A stretch of 32,085 nt of DNA from NCBI GenBank assembly GCA_002435365.1, contig DJMM01000001.1, positions 1 to 32,085 of the forward strand, in the 5' to 3' direction. Shown here piece by piece: positions 7,944 to 16,190 of the stretch. The notes beneath the pieces were generated by a model. The model worked only from the letters and a program-made list of their open reading frames with translations, had not been told where the DNA came from and searched no databases. This DNA comes from Ignavibacteriales bacterium UBA6490 (GTDB lineage Bacteria; Bacteroidota; Ignavibacteria; Ignavibacteriales; Ignavibacteriaceae). Made by a program: the position numbers and the translations under genes. Position 1 is the stretch's first letter; the number at the start of each line of letters is the position of its first letter.

Positions 7944-7976
7944 CGAAATATAAATATTCCTATTTATATTTCAAAA
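7944..7976 (-). promoter_or_regulatory. arsR promoter with overlapping palindromic operator
   Basis: A perfect 11-bp inverted repeat, GAAATATAAAT (7945-7955) and ATTTATATTTC (7962-7972) with a six-base spacer, sits 14 bases upstream of arsR. Read on the minus strand, TTTTG (7976-7972), a 19-base spacer and TATATTTC (7952-7945) resemble the Bacteroidota promoter pattern TTTG-N19-TAnnTTTG. The palindrome fills the space between the two elements, as expected for repressor binding. Confidence 0.6.
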
Positions 7977-8033
7977 CAAAAGAAACTTATAAATGAATGA
8001 AGTAATATGCTTACGGATTATCCCTTGCCAGTA

Positions 8034-8624
8034 TTAAAAGTAATAACCGAGTGTAAACATAAGTGTAGGAGCAACACCGGCACTTTCACCGGGTGGTGCG
8101 AAAGAAACAATTACCGGAAATTCTGCACGTAAATGTATCTTATTGCCGAATGAATATCCAAATCCGGCATTTATTACTGATCCTCCGCCAGTTCCTGAAT
8201 CAGATTGCTTGCTTCCGCCTCCCGGAAGCGGCGTTCCAAGACTTACATCAGTTGGACTGGACTCTTCCCATTCCACACTTACTGCACTAAAACCAAATCC
8301 AACGATTCCGTATACCCCTGATCCTTCTTCAGAATATCCAATCAGATAATCCGCAATTATCCCATAAACAAAAAGATCAGTTGTTTCGTTATATGTATTG
8401 AATTCTTCAGTTGTTTCTTCTGAATGATGACCAAACAGTACCACATTTAATTCAATCTTTGAATCAGGGAATATAAAACCGATACCTCCGCCATAACCTA
8501 AACCGAGATTTATATCGGTGCCGATTCCTGCTTTTATTGAGAACTTTCCGGAATTCTGCTGTGAAAAGAGTAATCCTGAAAAAGAAATAAAACAAAGAAA
8601 AAATAATAAATATTTTCTGGTCAT
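8034..8624 (-). CDS. predicted outer-membrane beta-barrel protein
   Basis: A 196-residue exported protein that I do not assign to a named family. Residues 1-21 form a signal peptide ending in LFSQ. The rest is made of short amphipathic strands separated by Gly/Ser-rich turns, including a PGGGSKQSDSGTGGGS loop around 140-155, and ends in GYYF, a C-terminal aromatic typical of barrel assembly substrates. AGAGGAG lies five bases before the ATG. It is a stand-alone gene upstream of the arsenic locus on the same strand, with more than 100 bases to arsR that contain the arsR promoter, so it is probably a separate transcript. Confidence 0.65.
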   Translation of the reverse strand: MTRKYLLFFLCFISFSGLLFSQQNSGKFSIKAGIGTDINLGLGYGGGIGFIFPDSKIELNVVLFGHHSEETTEEFNTYNETTDLFVYGIIADYLIGYSEEGSGVYGIVGFGFSAVSVEWEESSPTDVSLGTPLPGGGSKQSDSGTGGGSVINAGFGYSFGNKIHLRAEFPVIVSFAPPGESAGVAPTLMFTLGYYF

Positions 8625-8854
8625 AATGTCTCCTCTTATTATTTATATATTTATTGTAAAGAATAAATTAATGCATCTCATTAATGATTGTTAAAAATTA
8701 AGTTATATATATTATTAGTAGAAAGCAACTAATATCTAACTTTTCAATTAATTAACTGATTACTTTAATGGTTTTAAAATCAAAGATTCTTTAAACTATT
8801 TCTGATTTAATAAGATGCCGTGCTCCGGAAATCTTGAATCCGTTGTTGGGGCTA

Positions 8855-9631
8855 TTATGGTAATTCCCAGGAATATTTATACTCTTCATATAATTTTGCT
8901 GTAAGCTGAACGAATACCGGGTTAGCCTCAGAATCCAGCCAAAAAATTATTTTCTTCAGCTCTGCAGGTTCAATTTCCGTACAACCGGAGGTGGTTTCGT
9001 CTGGCTGAGACCAGTTATGCAGGAATATACAGGAGCCTTCACCATTTATCACCGGAGAACTGTTATGATTAATAATTACTCCCTGTTCGTACCATTTACC
9101 GGAATAATACATTTTCTCCGAAGATTGCCAATCGACTTTTTCAGCCTCATTTTTAAGAATCAACTGATTATAATAATCTGAATTTGCATCGTCGATGCAT
9201 TCTAGCATTTGAGTAATATGGATATACGGAATTTTCAATCCCTTCATTTCGTCTGTTTTTGCATATCCGAAAGCCGGACCTAAGGTAAATACACCGGCGG
9301 GACTTCTTGCATCCCCCTCAGTTTTTAACGGAAGCTTTGACGAATCAATAAGATTCAAACCTTTCCCCCAGCCGAGGCCGTTCCTGCCTATCAAAGCAGG
9401 AAGTTTATTTCTAACAGGAGTCCATGCATCTTTATTTGTATTTCTCTGATAACATATGAGAAATCCATTAGACGAAAAAACGGAATCGGTTATCACCAGT
9501 ATCAGCTGCCTGCAGTTTACCGGTACCGGTGAATTATCAGGGGGTCGGGAATAACTGAAAACAGAACAGCACGCTACCAGGACCATAAGATACCTGGAGT
9601 AGCGGGGATGATTTATTATAAATGACTTCAT
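8855..9631 (-). CDS. L,D-transpeptidase (YkuD) family protein, probable lipoprotein
   Basis: A 258-residue exported protein. The N-terminal segment ends in LVAC, a lipobox with Cys21. The YkuD catalytic region follows: GDARSPAGVFTLG (106-118) is the usual substrate-side motif, and the catalytic His205 (FLHNW) and Cys217 (TSGCTEI) are present. YkuD enzymes form 3-3 cross-links in peptidoglycan or attach lipoproteins to it. The form seen here, with a broken H-x14-SGC spacing and no LysM, is nearer to the group annotated as L,D-peptidoglycan transpeptidase-like. It lies about 100 bases after the ferredoxin-like gene on the same strand. No Shine-Dalgarno is visible before the ATG. Confidence 0.8.
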   Translation of the reverse strand: MKSFIINHPRYSRYLMVLVACCSVFSYSRPPDNSPVPVNCRQLILVITDSVFSSNGFLICYQRNTNKDAWTPVRNKLPALIGRNGLGWGKGLNLIDSSKLPLKTEGDARSPAGVFTLGPAFGYAKTDEMKGLKIPYIHITQMLECIDDANSDYYNQLILKNEAEKVDWQSSEKMYYSGKWYEQGVIINHNSSPVINGEGSCIFLHNWSQPDETTSGCTEIEPAELKKIIFWLDSEANPVFVQLTAKLYEEYKYSWELP

Positions 9632-9732
9632 AAATAAATATAGGAAATTATAATAGTATTTTATTTCTCTTCAGAAGGAAATTTCCGTTTGATACAACTT
9701 ACTCTTAAACTAACACCTGCCGCCTCTTATTT

Positions 9733-11010
9733 CTAGTTCCTGTTTGAAAGAAGATAATCCAGATACCTGGATTTAAATTGGCGGCTCGCAAGGACCTGCT
9801 TTACAGGCGGTAACCTTAAAATTACTCCCAGAATTGCTGCCATTGCCCTGTGATTCCATAATGCCTGGCTGTCAGCAATAAGATTATGCAGCATCCCTTT
9901 TTCAATTGCTGTCATAACTACCCTGTGTACCGAGTTAACCGGAGTTATTATCCGTTGAGTCCTTGCTCTTAATCTGAGTGCCCCAATATTGCAGTTCTTT
10001 ACACATAAACCACAGCCCAGACATATATTCTCCTCAAGCCGGGCTTTTTTTCTTTTAGATTTAACCGGATCATTTGCAGAAACAAGACTCATCGCTTCAA
10101 CCGGACATGCCTCAACACACTTTCCGCACCCGTTACATTTTTCTGTTTCAATTTCGGGCAGATAATTAGTGGTATGTACCGGATTCAAAAATCCGAATCT
10201 TTTTGCTGCCAGCATTGCCTCACAGCAGCAGCCGCAGCAATTACAGATAAAACCTACCTTTTCTCTTACGTTTTCACCGAACTGTACAAGGTTTTTTTCA
10301 CTTGCGGTCTGTAATAAATCGATTCCTTCACGGCTGTCAATTTTTCTTGCAATTCCATGCTTCACCAGCGAAGAAGCCACATCATTAAAGGTCATGCAGA
10401 TTTCCATAGGTGCGCTGCAGGCCTTGCCGAGATGTTCCATCTTATGCCTGCAGTAACAAATTCCGACACCAATATGACTTGCTGTTTTTATTACCTCGCT
10501 GGCCCGTTCATAATCAAGTACCTTCAGCTCAATACCATTATGTAAAGATGATTCGTTTACAAATACTCTGCCTAATTTTGTTTCGCAGTTTGTAAATAAT
10601 TCCCTAATAAAGTCTTCTTCGACATTAAGATATTCATAAAAGAGTTCAGCGAGCAGCTTCTGATCGACATCATTCCGTATCCTCATCATTGAAAACTCGA
10701 AAAATCCTGCCATAGGCGGCGGCAGAGTATAATAAGATTTCCCTTCGCATTCAGTATCCAGTAAAATACCTCTGGATGCGAGAGTTTCAAGCATCACTTC
10801 GGTTTCAGGGAGTGTTTTATTTGTCAGGCGGGCTGCTTTTTCCGCAGTAAATGGTTTAATTGATAGCTTTGATACAAATTCAGCCTCATCCGCAGTAAAC
10901 AGCACCTCAAGTATTTTGTATAATAATTCCGAAGGCGGAGCACCCTGAGGAAACCGGTTCAGCCTGTCAACAAGATTTTTATAAGATGATCGTAAGGCTA
11001 AATGAGCCAT
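9733..11010 (-). CDS. cysteine-rich 2[4Fe-4S] ferredoxin-type protein with N-terminal helical domain
   Basis: A 425-residue cytoplasmic protein. Residues 1-100 are helical and look like a winged-helix domain (TAEKAARLTNKTLPETEVMLETLASRG region). A middle region carries clustered cysteines (185, 187, 198, 205 and 256-263, the latter as CNCCGCCC). Two classical [4Fe-4S] motifs follow, C292-x2-C-x2-C-x3-C302-P and C330-x2-C-x2-C-x3-C340. The last 80 residues are basic and helical. It resembles iron-sulfur proteins annotated only as 4Fe-4S ferredoxins, so its substrate is unknown. The additional cysteine cluster could hold another iron-sulfur or metal site. A divergent secreted-protein gene begins 200 bases away. 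Confidence 0.8.
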   Translation of the reverse strand: MAHLALRSSYKNLVDRLNRFPQGAPPSELLYKILEVLFTADEAEFVSKLSIKPFTAEKAARLTNKTLPETEVMLETLASRGILLDTECEGKSYYTLPPPMAGFFEFSMMRIRNDVDQKLLAELFYEYLNVEEDFIRELFTNCETKLGRVFVNESSLHNGIELKVLDYERASEVIKTASHIGVGICYCRHKMEHLGKACSAPMEICMTFNDVASSLVKHGIARKIDSREGIDLLQTASEKNLVQFGENVREKVGFICNCCGCCCEAMLAAKRFGFLNPVHTTNYLPEIETEKCNGCGKCVEACPVEAMSLVSANDPVKSKRKKARLEENICLGCGLCVKNCNIGALRLRARTQRIITPVNSVHRVVMTAIEKGMLHNLIADSQALWNHRAMAAILGVILRLPPVKQVLASRQFKSRYLDYLLSNRN

Positions 11011-11209
11011 AATTAACTTCTTATAGATTTCTATTATCAGATATATGCCTATAAATTAAAGAATTATTTCTTTCCGTAAAACAGACAATAAATAAAATAA
11101 TTCCTGTGGCATTGAAAAAATATAACTTATATATTACAAAGTGAATTTTCCGCATTAACAGGAATGCTGAAAAATTATTAAACCTGAAAATCAGTTTCGG
11201 AGCAGTTTT

Positions 11210-12850
11210 GTGAAAAAAATACTTTTATTCAGTTTATTCTTGCTTGACATTACCTTTTCCCAAACGATCACCTGGTCGGAGATAACATCGAATTATACGC
11301 TGCCTCCGGGAATAAAAATTTTTCAGGGTGACCGGTCATCACCTAAATTAAAGATATTTTACATAGATGTGGATATGAATAATCCCGACCTGGTTATACA
11401 TCCTTATATAGGGAATACAAACAAAACTGTGAAGGATTTTGTACCCTTTGTAGGTGCTTATGCTGGGGTAAACGGCGGCTTTTTCGGAGGAACTAATTCC
11501 CTATCCGCAGTTGTTTATCCATATGAGGTGAAAGCACAGAATGTGCCGTCAGTAACGAGGTTCAGCCAGTCCTATCCTGTAATAAGAAGCTTTTTCGGCA
11601 TGAAAACAGACCGCTCATTCAGTATTGAATGGATCTATCATTATGGCTTCAATATATCGGATATATATAGATTCGATGAGCCGATGGGGTACACAAATAA
11701 TCAGCAGAATCCTTTACCGGTTCCACTACAATCATCGGGAACTACATATCAAAACCTTTTAATAGGTATCGGAGGTGCACCAACCCTTGTAAAAAACGGA
11801 CAGATTACAATATCATACGATCAGGAAATTATGTGGGGTTCAGGGGTAGGATATGATAACAGGGATCCCAGAACAGCAGTTGGCTTTACTCCTGGTAATC
11901 ACGTCATTATGATTACCGCAGACGGGAGACAAACTGCAAGCGAAGGAGTTGGATTGCCCGAGCTGGCTCAGATTATGATTGACCTTGGTTGTATTGAAGC
12001 TATGAATCTTGACGGCGGCGGTTCCGCTCAAATGGCTGCCGGAAATGTAAATGTTAATACTCCCTCCGAACAGAGAGAAGTGACAACAATTCTAACAGTC
12101 ACTCATAAAGATTCACTGAAACTACCGTCAATTCCTCAGTTTGAAAAAATAATTGATACCGGTGACCCTGAAGCAGGATTAATTGGCAGCGGCTGGTTTG
12201 CTTCTGCAAATCCAGGCTACTGGCCTCCAACCCCGGCACAGCTTCACTCGTTAGGGAATGGGGATAATTATGCTGAATTCAGACCGCAATTTCCAGCTGA
12301 GGCACAATATGAGTTATACGCCTGGTGGGTGGCTGCATCAAACCGCTGTCAGGACACTCCCATTATCGTTAAACATAAAGACGGAACTGATACGGTAAGA
12401 GTTAACCAGACTTTGAATGATGCAAGATGGAACCGGATCGGTAATTATACTTTTTCACAGGATACACTGCAACGGATATTTGTTTCGGATGCAGGTTCAA
12501 CCGGTACTTATGTGGTAGCAGATGCGATAAAACTAATTTCATACGATCCAGCAACAGAAATTAAGTCTGAAGCTGAAATGCTTCCGGACAATATTGTATT
12601 ATATCCCAATTTTCCAAATCCATTTAATCCTGTTACAAATATCAAGTACTCGGTACCAAATTCTGTAAAAGTCGAAATCAAAATATTTGATATGCTTGGC
12701 AGAGAAATACAAACCCTGGTTGACAAGGAAAAATCATCGGGTATCCACGAACTGAACTGGAATGCATCAAAACTATCAAGCGGGATTTATTACTGCCGCA
12801 TGAAAGCCGGAATTTTTACACGGACCAGCAAAATGATTCTGATGAAATAA
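11210..12850 (+). CDS. secreted phosphodiester glycosidase (NAGPA domain) with golvesin-like and T9SS sorting domains
   Basis: A 546-residue secreted protein. A signal peptide (1-17, ending in FSQ) is followed by an NAGPA/DUF2233 phosphodiester glycosidase domain, recognised by GVNGGFFGG, a PRTAVGF segment and NLDGGGSAQMA. Residues about 320-450 look like a golvesin C-terminal domain (SGWFASANPGYWPP to YVVADAIKLI), possibly for carbohydrate binding. The last 80 residues are a type A sorting domain with FPNPFNPVTNIKYSVP and a C-terminal SKMILMK. Translation begins at GTG, with GGAG seven bases before it. The protein should be passed through the type IX system to the cell surface or medium. Its glycan substrate is unknown. 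Confidence 0.85.
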   Translation: MKKILLFSLFLLDITFSQTITWSEITSNYTLPPGIKIFQGDRSSPKLKIFYIDVDMNNPDLVIHPYIGNTNKTVKDFVPFVGAYAGVNGGFFGGTNSLSAVVYPYEVKAQNVPSVTRFSQSYPVIRSFFGMKTDRSFSIEWIYHYGFNISDIYRFDEPMGYTNNQQNPLPVPLQSSGTTYQNLLIGIGGAPTLVKNGQITISYDQEIMWGSGVGYDNRDPRTAVGFTPGNHVIMITADGRQTASEGVGLPELAQIMIDLGCIEAMNLDGGGSAQMAAGNVNVNTPSEQREVTTILTVTHKDSLKLPSIPQFEKIIDTGDPEAGLIGSGWFASANPGYWPPTPAQLHSLGNGDNYAEFRPQFPAEAQYELYAWWVAASNRCQDTPIIVKHKDGTDTVRVNQTLNDARWNRIGNYTFSQDTLQRIFVSDAGSTGTYVVADAIKLISYDPATEIKSEAEMLPDNIVLYPNFPNPFNPVTNIKYSVPNSVKVEIKIFDMLGREIQTLVDKEKSSGIHELNWNASKLSSGIYYCRMKAGIFTRTSKMILMK

Positions 12851-12896
12851 AAAATTGTTTTAAATTATTATCAGCCTAATAAAAGAGTCTGCAAAA

Positions 12897-13811
12897 ATGA
12901 AAGCAGTAGGAAATACACCATTAATAAAATTGGAGAAATTATCAGAACGCGGCTGTGCAGAAATTTATGTGAAATATGAGGGTGCAAATCCGACCGGAAG
13001 CATGAAAGACCGTATGGCTCTCTCCATGATCGAGGGAGCGGAAAAGAGAGGAGAACTTAAGCCAGGTGCAACGATTGTTGAATATACGGGAGGAAGTACA
13101 GGAAGCTCCCTGGCCATGGTATGTGCAAATAAAGGATATCATGCCCGCTTTGTATCATCTGATGCTTTTGCCGAAGAAAAACTTCAAACCATGAGAGCTT
13201 TCGGAGCAGAGCTTGAAATTATTCCCAGTAAAAACGGAATGATTACGGCAGAGCTTATTAATGAAATGATTGAAAGGGCACGGGAATTAAGCAAAGCTCC
13301 GGATACTTTTTGGACCGACCAGTTCAACAACGAAGATAACCGGAATGCCTACCATATTATGGCAAGAGAGATAATTGATGTCCTTGGAAAAAATATAGAT
13401 GAATTCATTCATGGGGTTGGAACAGGAGGAAGTTTCTCCGGAAATTCGGAAGTGCTTAAATATGAAATACCATCAATCCGCTGCATTCCGATCGAACCGC
13501 TGAATGTCCGAACCCTTTCCGGCGGCGATACTTCGGGCTCCCATAAACTTGAAGGAATCGGTGCCGGTTTTGTACCCTCCATCTGCAGACTGGATCTGGC
13601 AGATGAAATAATTTCCGTGTCAGATGAAGATGCATATGAAACTGCCAGAAATATGGCACGAATGGAAGGTATATTCGGCGGCACAACTTCAGGAGCAAAT
13701 GTGTGGGCCGCAATTCAGAGGTCAAGAATTATAGGCAGCGGTAAAAAAATTGTTACGGTTGTGGTCGACTCCGGATTGAAATATCTTAACGGTGATCTTT
13801 ACAAGTTCTGA
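12897..13811 (+). CDS. cysteine-synthase-like PLP-dependent enzyme
   Basis: A 304-residue fold-type II PLP enzyme of the cysteine synthase/cystathionine beta-synthase family. The Schiff-base lysine is Lys37 in NPTGSMKDR, and the phosphate-binding glycine loop GVGTGGSFSG is present. The substrate loop, normally TSGNTG in O-acetylserine sulfhydrylases, reads TGGSTG here (64-69), so the substrate may differ from O-acetylserine. It starts 46 bases after the glycosidase gene on the same strand and ends at a bidirectional terminator. The ribosome binding site is weak. No cysE or sulfur gene is adjacent, so the pathway cannot be named. Confidence 0.85.
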   Translation: MKAVGNTPLIKLEKLSERGCAEIYVKYEGANPTGSMKDRMALSMIEGAEKRGELKPGATIVEYTGGSTGSSLAMVCANKGYHARFVSSDAFAEEKLQTMRAFGAELEIIPSKNGMITAELINEMIERARELSKAPDTFWTDQFNNEDNRNAYHIMAREIIDVLGKNIDEFIHGVGTGGSFSGNSEVLKYEIPSIRCIPIEPLNVRTLSGGDTSGSHKLEGIGAGFVPSICRLDLADEIISVSDEDAYETARNMARMEGIFGGTTSGANVWAAIQRSRIIGSGKKIVTVVVDSGLKYLNGDLYKF

Positions 13812-13850
13812 ATATTATTATTTCCGGATTAACTGAGATTCAGGAAATAA

Positions 13851-13873
13851 AAAAGCGGTCCGCAGACCGCTTT
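13851..13873. terminator. bidirectional terminator between convergent genes
   Basis: AAAGCGGTC (13852-13860) pairs with GACCGCTTT (13865-13873) around a CGCA loop. A-rich sequence precedes the stem, giving a T-tract on the minus strand, and TTT ends it on the plus strand. It lies between the PLP-enzyme gene and the convergent sorted-protein gene. Confidence 0.8.
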
Positions 13874-13895
13874 AAGATAACTTATGGACCTGAAT

Positions 13896-15065
13896 TTATT
13901 TAATTAAGGTCATTTTCTTTGATATCACATTCCCATTGACTCTCAGAGTATAAATATAGGTCCCGCTGGAAAGATTTCCGGCATCGAATTTTACGGTATG
14001 GTTGCCGCTCTCCTTAATTTCGTTAACAAGCTCCGCAACTTTTTCGCCGAGCAGATTGAATACGGCCAGGTTTACAAATCCGGTCTGCGGAATTGCAAAC
14101 ACAATTGTTGTTGCCGGATTAAAAGGATTCGGATAATTCTGGGCAAGAGCATATTGATCCGGTGAAGCCAGCACAGTAACCATTACCTCATTTGAGTATT
14201 CGGATGTTCCGTCAAAATCAATCTGTCTCAGTCGGTAATAATAGATACCTGATTTGATAACCGCATCGGAATAGGAATAACCATTGACCTGGGTTGTGGT
14301 GCCGTTACCTTTAATGAATGCTATTGTCCGAAACGCGGAGTTTTCAGTTCTTCTTTCAATTTCGAACCCGCGGTTATTAAGCTCAGTTGAAGTAATCCAC
14401 CTGAGATTAACCACACCATTCCCGGCAAACGCCTCAAATGTAGCCAGTTCAACCGGAACCATTCCAGTAGGATTCCAGCTTACCTGATCCAGGTATACAA
14501 TGGTTGTATCCGAACCATTTGGAGCGAAAAACCAGATAGCATCATAGGTTGGAGTCGGATCATCGGAAATAGTATCATTGCCGGTAACCCACCCTTTCCA
14601 GTAGGGCTGACCGTCAACTCCAAGATTCCATTGATATAAATGCCATTGATTATCCCCGGTTACATTTGCAGTATCACCGATTTCAGCGGTTGAAGGAGCA
14701 TCGATACAGGGAGCAGTCCTTAGCCATGGACGATTTGTTTTTAGCCAATAGCCAGTCCATCCGTTTGGGGCCATATTAACATTATTAGATTGTGTACCTA
14801 TACCGGAAAGAAATCTGCACGCCCAATCCGAGGTTGATCCCGGATCATCAATAAATACGATCTTCAATGATTTCATACCAACTGCCGCTGTTGTGGAATC
14901 AAGTGTTGGAGTAGTGCTGATAAGTCCCACCGTAGAACCAGAATACCCTGTTGCCACATTAAAATGCCCTGCACTCGTTTCAAAATCATCCAGAACGACA
15001 ATCTGAGCATTGCTGAATGATATAATGAAAAGGGAAATTATAATTGTATGTAAGATATGTTTCAT
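13896..15065 (-). CDS. secreted protein with jelly-roll-like N-domain, FnIII-like module and T9SS sorting domain
   Basis: A 389-residue secreted protein. A signal peptide (1-20, ending in SNAQ) leads to about 180 residues of beta-rich sequence beginning VVLDDFETSAG and containing a W-rich stretch (NGWTGYWLKTNRPWLR), which looks like a carbohydrate-binding jelly roll. An FnIII-like module (about 210-300, WITSTELNNRGFEIERR) follows. A type A sorting domain with NYPNPFNPATTIVFAIP ends in KKMTLIK. It has no catalytic motif that I recognise, so it may be a surface-attached binding or structural protein. GGAGG lies six bases before the ATG. The gene converges with the PLP-enzyme gene. Confidence 0.8.
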   Translation of the reverse strand: MKHILHTIIISLFIISFSNAQIVVLDDFETSAGHFNVATGYSGSTVGLISTTPTLDSTTAAVGMKSLKIVFIDDPGSTSDWACRFLSGIGTQSNNVNMAPNGWTGYWLKTNRPWLRTAPCIDAPSTAEIGDTANVTGDNQWHLYQWNLGVDGQPYWKGWVTGNDTISDDPTPTYDAIWFFAPNGSDTTIVYLDQVSWNPTGMVPVELATFEAFAGNGVVNLRWITSTELNNRGFEIERRTENSAFRTIAFIKGNGTTTQVNGYSYSDAVIKSGIYYYRLRQIDFDGTSEYSNEVMVTVLASPDQYALAQNYPNPFNPATTIVFAIPQTGFVNLAVFNLLGEKVAELVNEIKESGNHTVKFDAGNLSSGTYIYTLRVNGNVISKKMTLIK

Positions 15066-15078
15066 GGAGGTCCTCCAT
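15064..15078 (-). promoter_or_regulatory. ribosome binding site inside a perfect palindrome
   Basis: On the minus strand the Shine-Dalgarno GGAGG (15076-15072) is followed by A, then CCTCC, then the ATG start. The 15-base stretch 15064-15078 is therefore self-complementary around one central base. CCTCC matches the anti-Shine-Dalgarno of 16S rRNA. The loop is too short for a stable intramolecular hairpin of the whole arm, so the regulatory effect is uncertain. Confidence 0.35.
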
Positions 15079-15270
15079 TAATTATTTAATGAACGTTTGT
15101 TAAGCGGCATAATTTCTCAATTACAATATAAATAATAACGAATTTATTTTTTAGTTTCAATAAAAGTGTGAATATATAATTCAACAGTAGAAAATTCTTG
15201 CCTTTTATCAATAAGTTTTGAATTTTCTTCAGATAGACTTAGATTAATAGTAATTACTATCAGGAATATT

Positions 15271-15720
15271 ATGATTAAGGATACCTACTTTTGCCGTACC
15301 TGCATTATTTACTGCATGGACTGGAGACTTTCACCCGGAAAAGCAGACATCGAAAAAGCACTTATTAAAAATAATATAACTGAACCGGTATTCGACAGGA
15401 TAATTATCGGGGGTGCAGGAAAAAATCTAGCTGCAGAAAATTTATCTGAAGAGAAGAAATTTCTGCTGGCACAAATCGGTATTGCCGTTAAATTTCATGG
15501 GATCGAGAAGTTAATATTAATCAATCACACTGACTGCCTGGCTTACGGTGGGAGCAAAAAACACAGTACTACCGAGCTTGAAGAGGCTTTCCATACTGAT
15601 GAACTTGAACTTGCCGCAAACGCGGTAAAAATGAATTTCCCTAAGCTGTCTGTTGAGAAATATCTTGCTGAACTTAAACAAAAGGAACAGGAATGGGAGG
15701 TTAAATTATTACGTAAATAG
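15271..15720 (+). CDS. small beta-carbonic-anhydrase-like protein
   Basis: A 149-residue cytoplasmic protein with the zinc-site motifs of beta-carbonic anhydrases: CMDWR (Cys15, Asp17, Arg19) and HTDC (His86, Cys89), within LILINHTDCLAYGG. Between them is IIIGGAGKNL, the glycine loop of the family. It is shorter than usual beta-carbonic anhydrases (about 200 residues) and lacks much of the dimer-forming C-terminal part, so it belongs to the small related group whose activity is often unproven. An ATG with GGAATATT upstream gives only a weak ribosome binding site. It has no same-strand neighbour and is probably transcribed alone. Confidence 0.7.
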   Translation: MIKDTYFCRTCIIYCMDWRLSPGKADIEKALIKNNITEPVFDRIIIGGAGKNLAAENLSEEKKFLLAQIGIAVKFHGIEKLILINHTDCLAYGGSKKHSTTELEEAFHTDELELAANAVKMNFPKLSVEKYLAELKQKEQEWEVKLLRK

Positions 15721-16190
15721 TACCTGAATAATCCTGCGAAGATCAGTAAAAAAATAATAATTCCACTTTTCGATACCAAAGGAACAATCAAAACGTCTTT
15801 TTTGCGCTTATAAAAGTTAAAATCTGATTAATCAATCTAATATGTCCAAAATCCTGATAAATTAATATCGACCAGCCTATTAGCATGCGGTTACCTTGAT
15901 CAATCATGAGGAGATAAAATGCACATAAGTGCAGGGTAGGCTAAAATTAATCATTTATGGAATTGAATCATTTTCAGTAAAACCTTTTACCGGTTATGGC
16001 CTGAACTGCTGCCGCGAATTTAATATTCCGGGCTCTTATCCAGTCCGGAGATGAATAATTATTCCCGGATAATTGTAATTAGTTTATGAGGATGTTAAAG
16101 AAGGATGGAACTGCCATTTAATGCATTGTGAAGTTGATAACAGTAAGCTATTAAGTGATTTCTATTTAACGAACAGGGTATTATCAAAAA
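15721..16190. other. intergenic region, 470 bases
   Basis: No gene, RNA gene or repeat is supported here. A GAGGAG at 15908-15913 precedes an ATG at 15919, but that frame stops after six codons. A 43-codon frame from GTG 15929 to a TGA at about 16058 has no recognisable domain and no ribosome binding site at proper distance. Confidence 0.5.

Noticed and set aside
11100..11165. Inverted repeat ATTCCTGT / ACAGGAAT in the divergent intergenic region
   Set aside because: Eight bases with a 50-base gap is likely by chance in A+T-rich DNA; no matching promoter boxes were found.
15919..15939. ATG with GAGGAG upstream at 15908-15913, as a possible small gene
   Set aside because: The frame stops after six codons (MHISAG) and no leader-peptide context such as a downstream terminator or regulated gene was seen.
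15929..16060. 43-codon frame from GTG with protein-like composition
   Set aside because: No ribosome binding site at proper distance, no recognisable motif, and no sign of a longer gene of which it could be a remnant.
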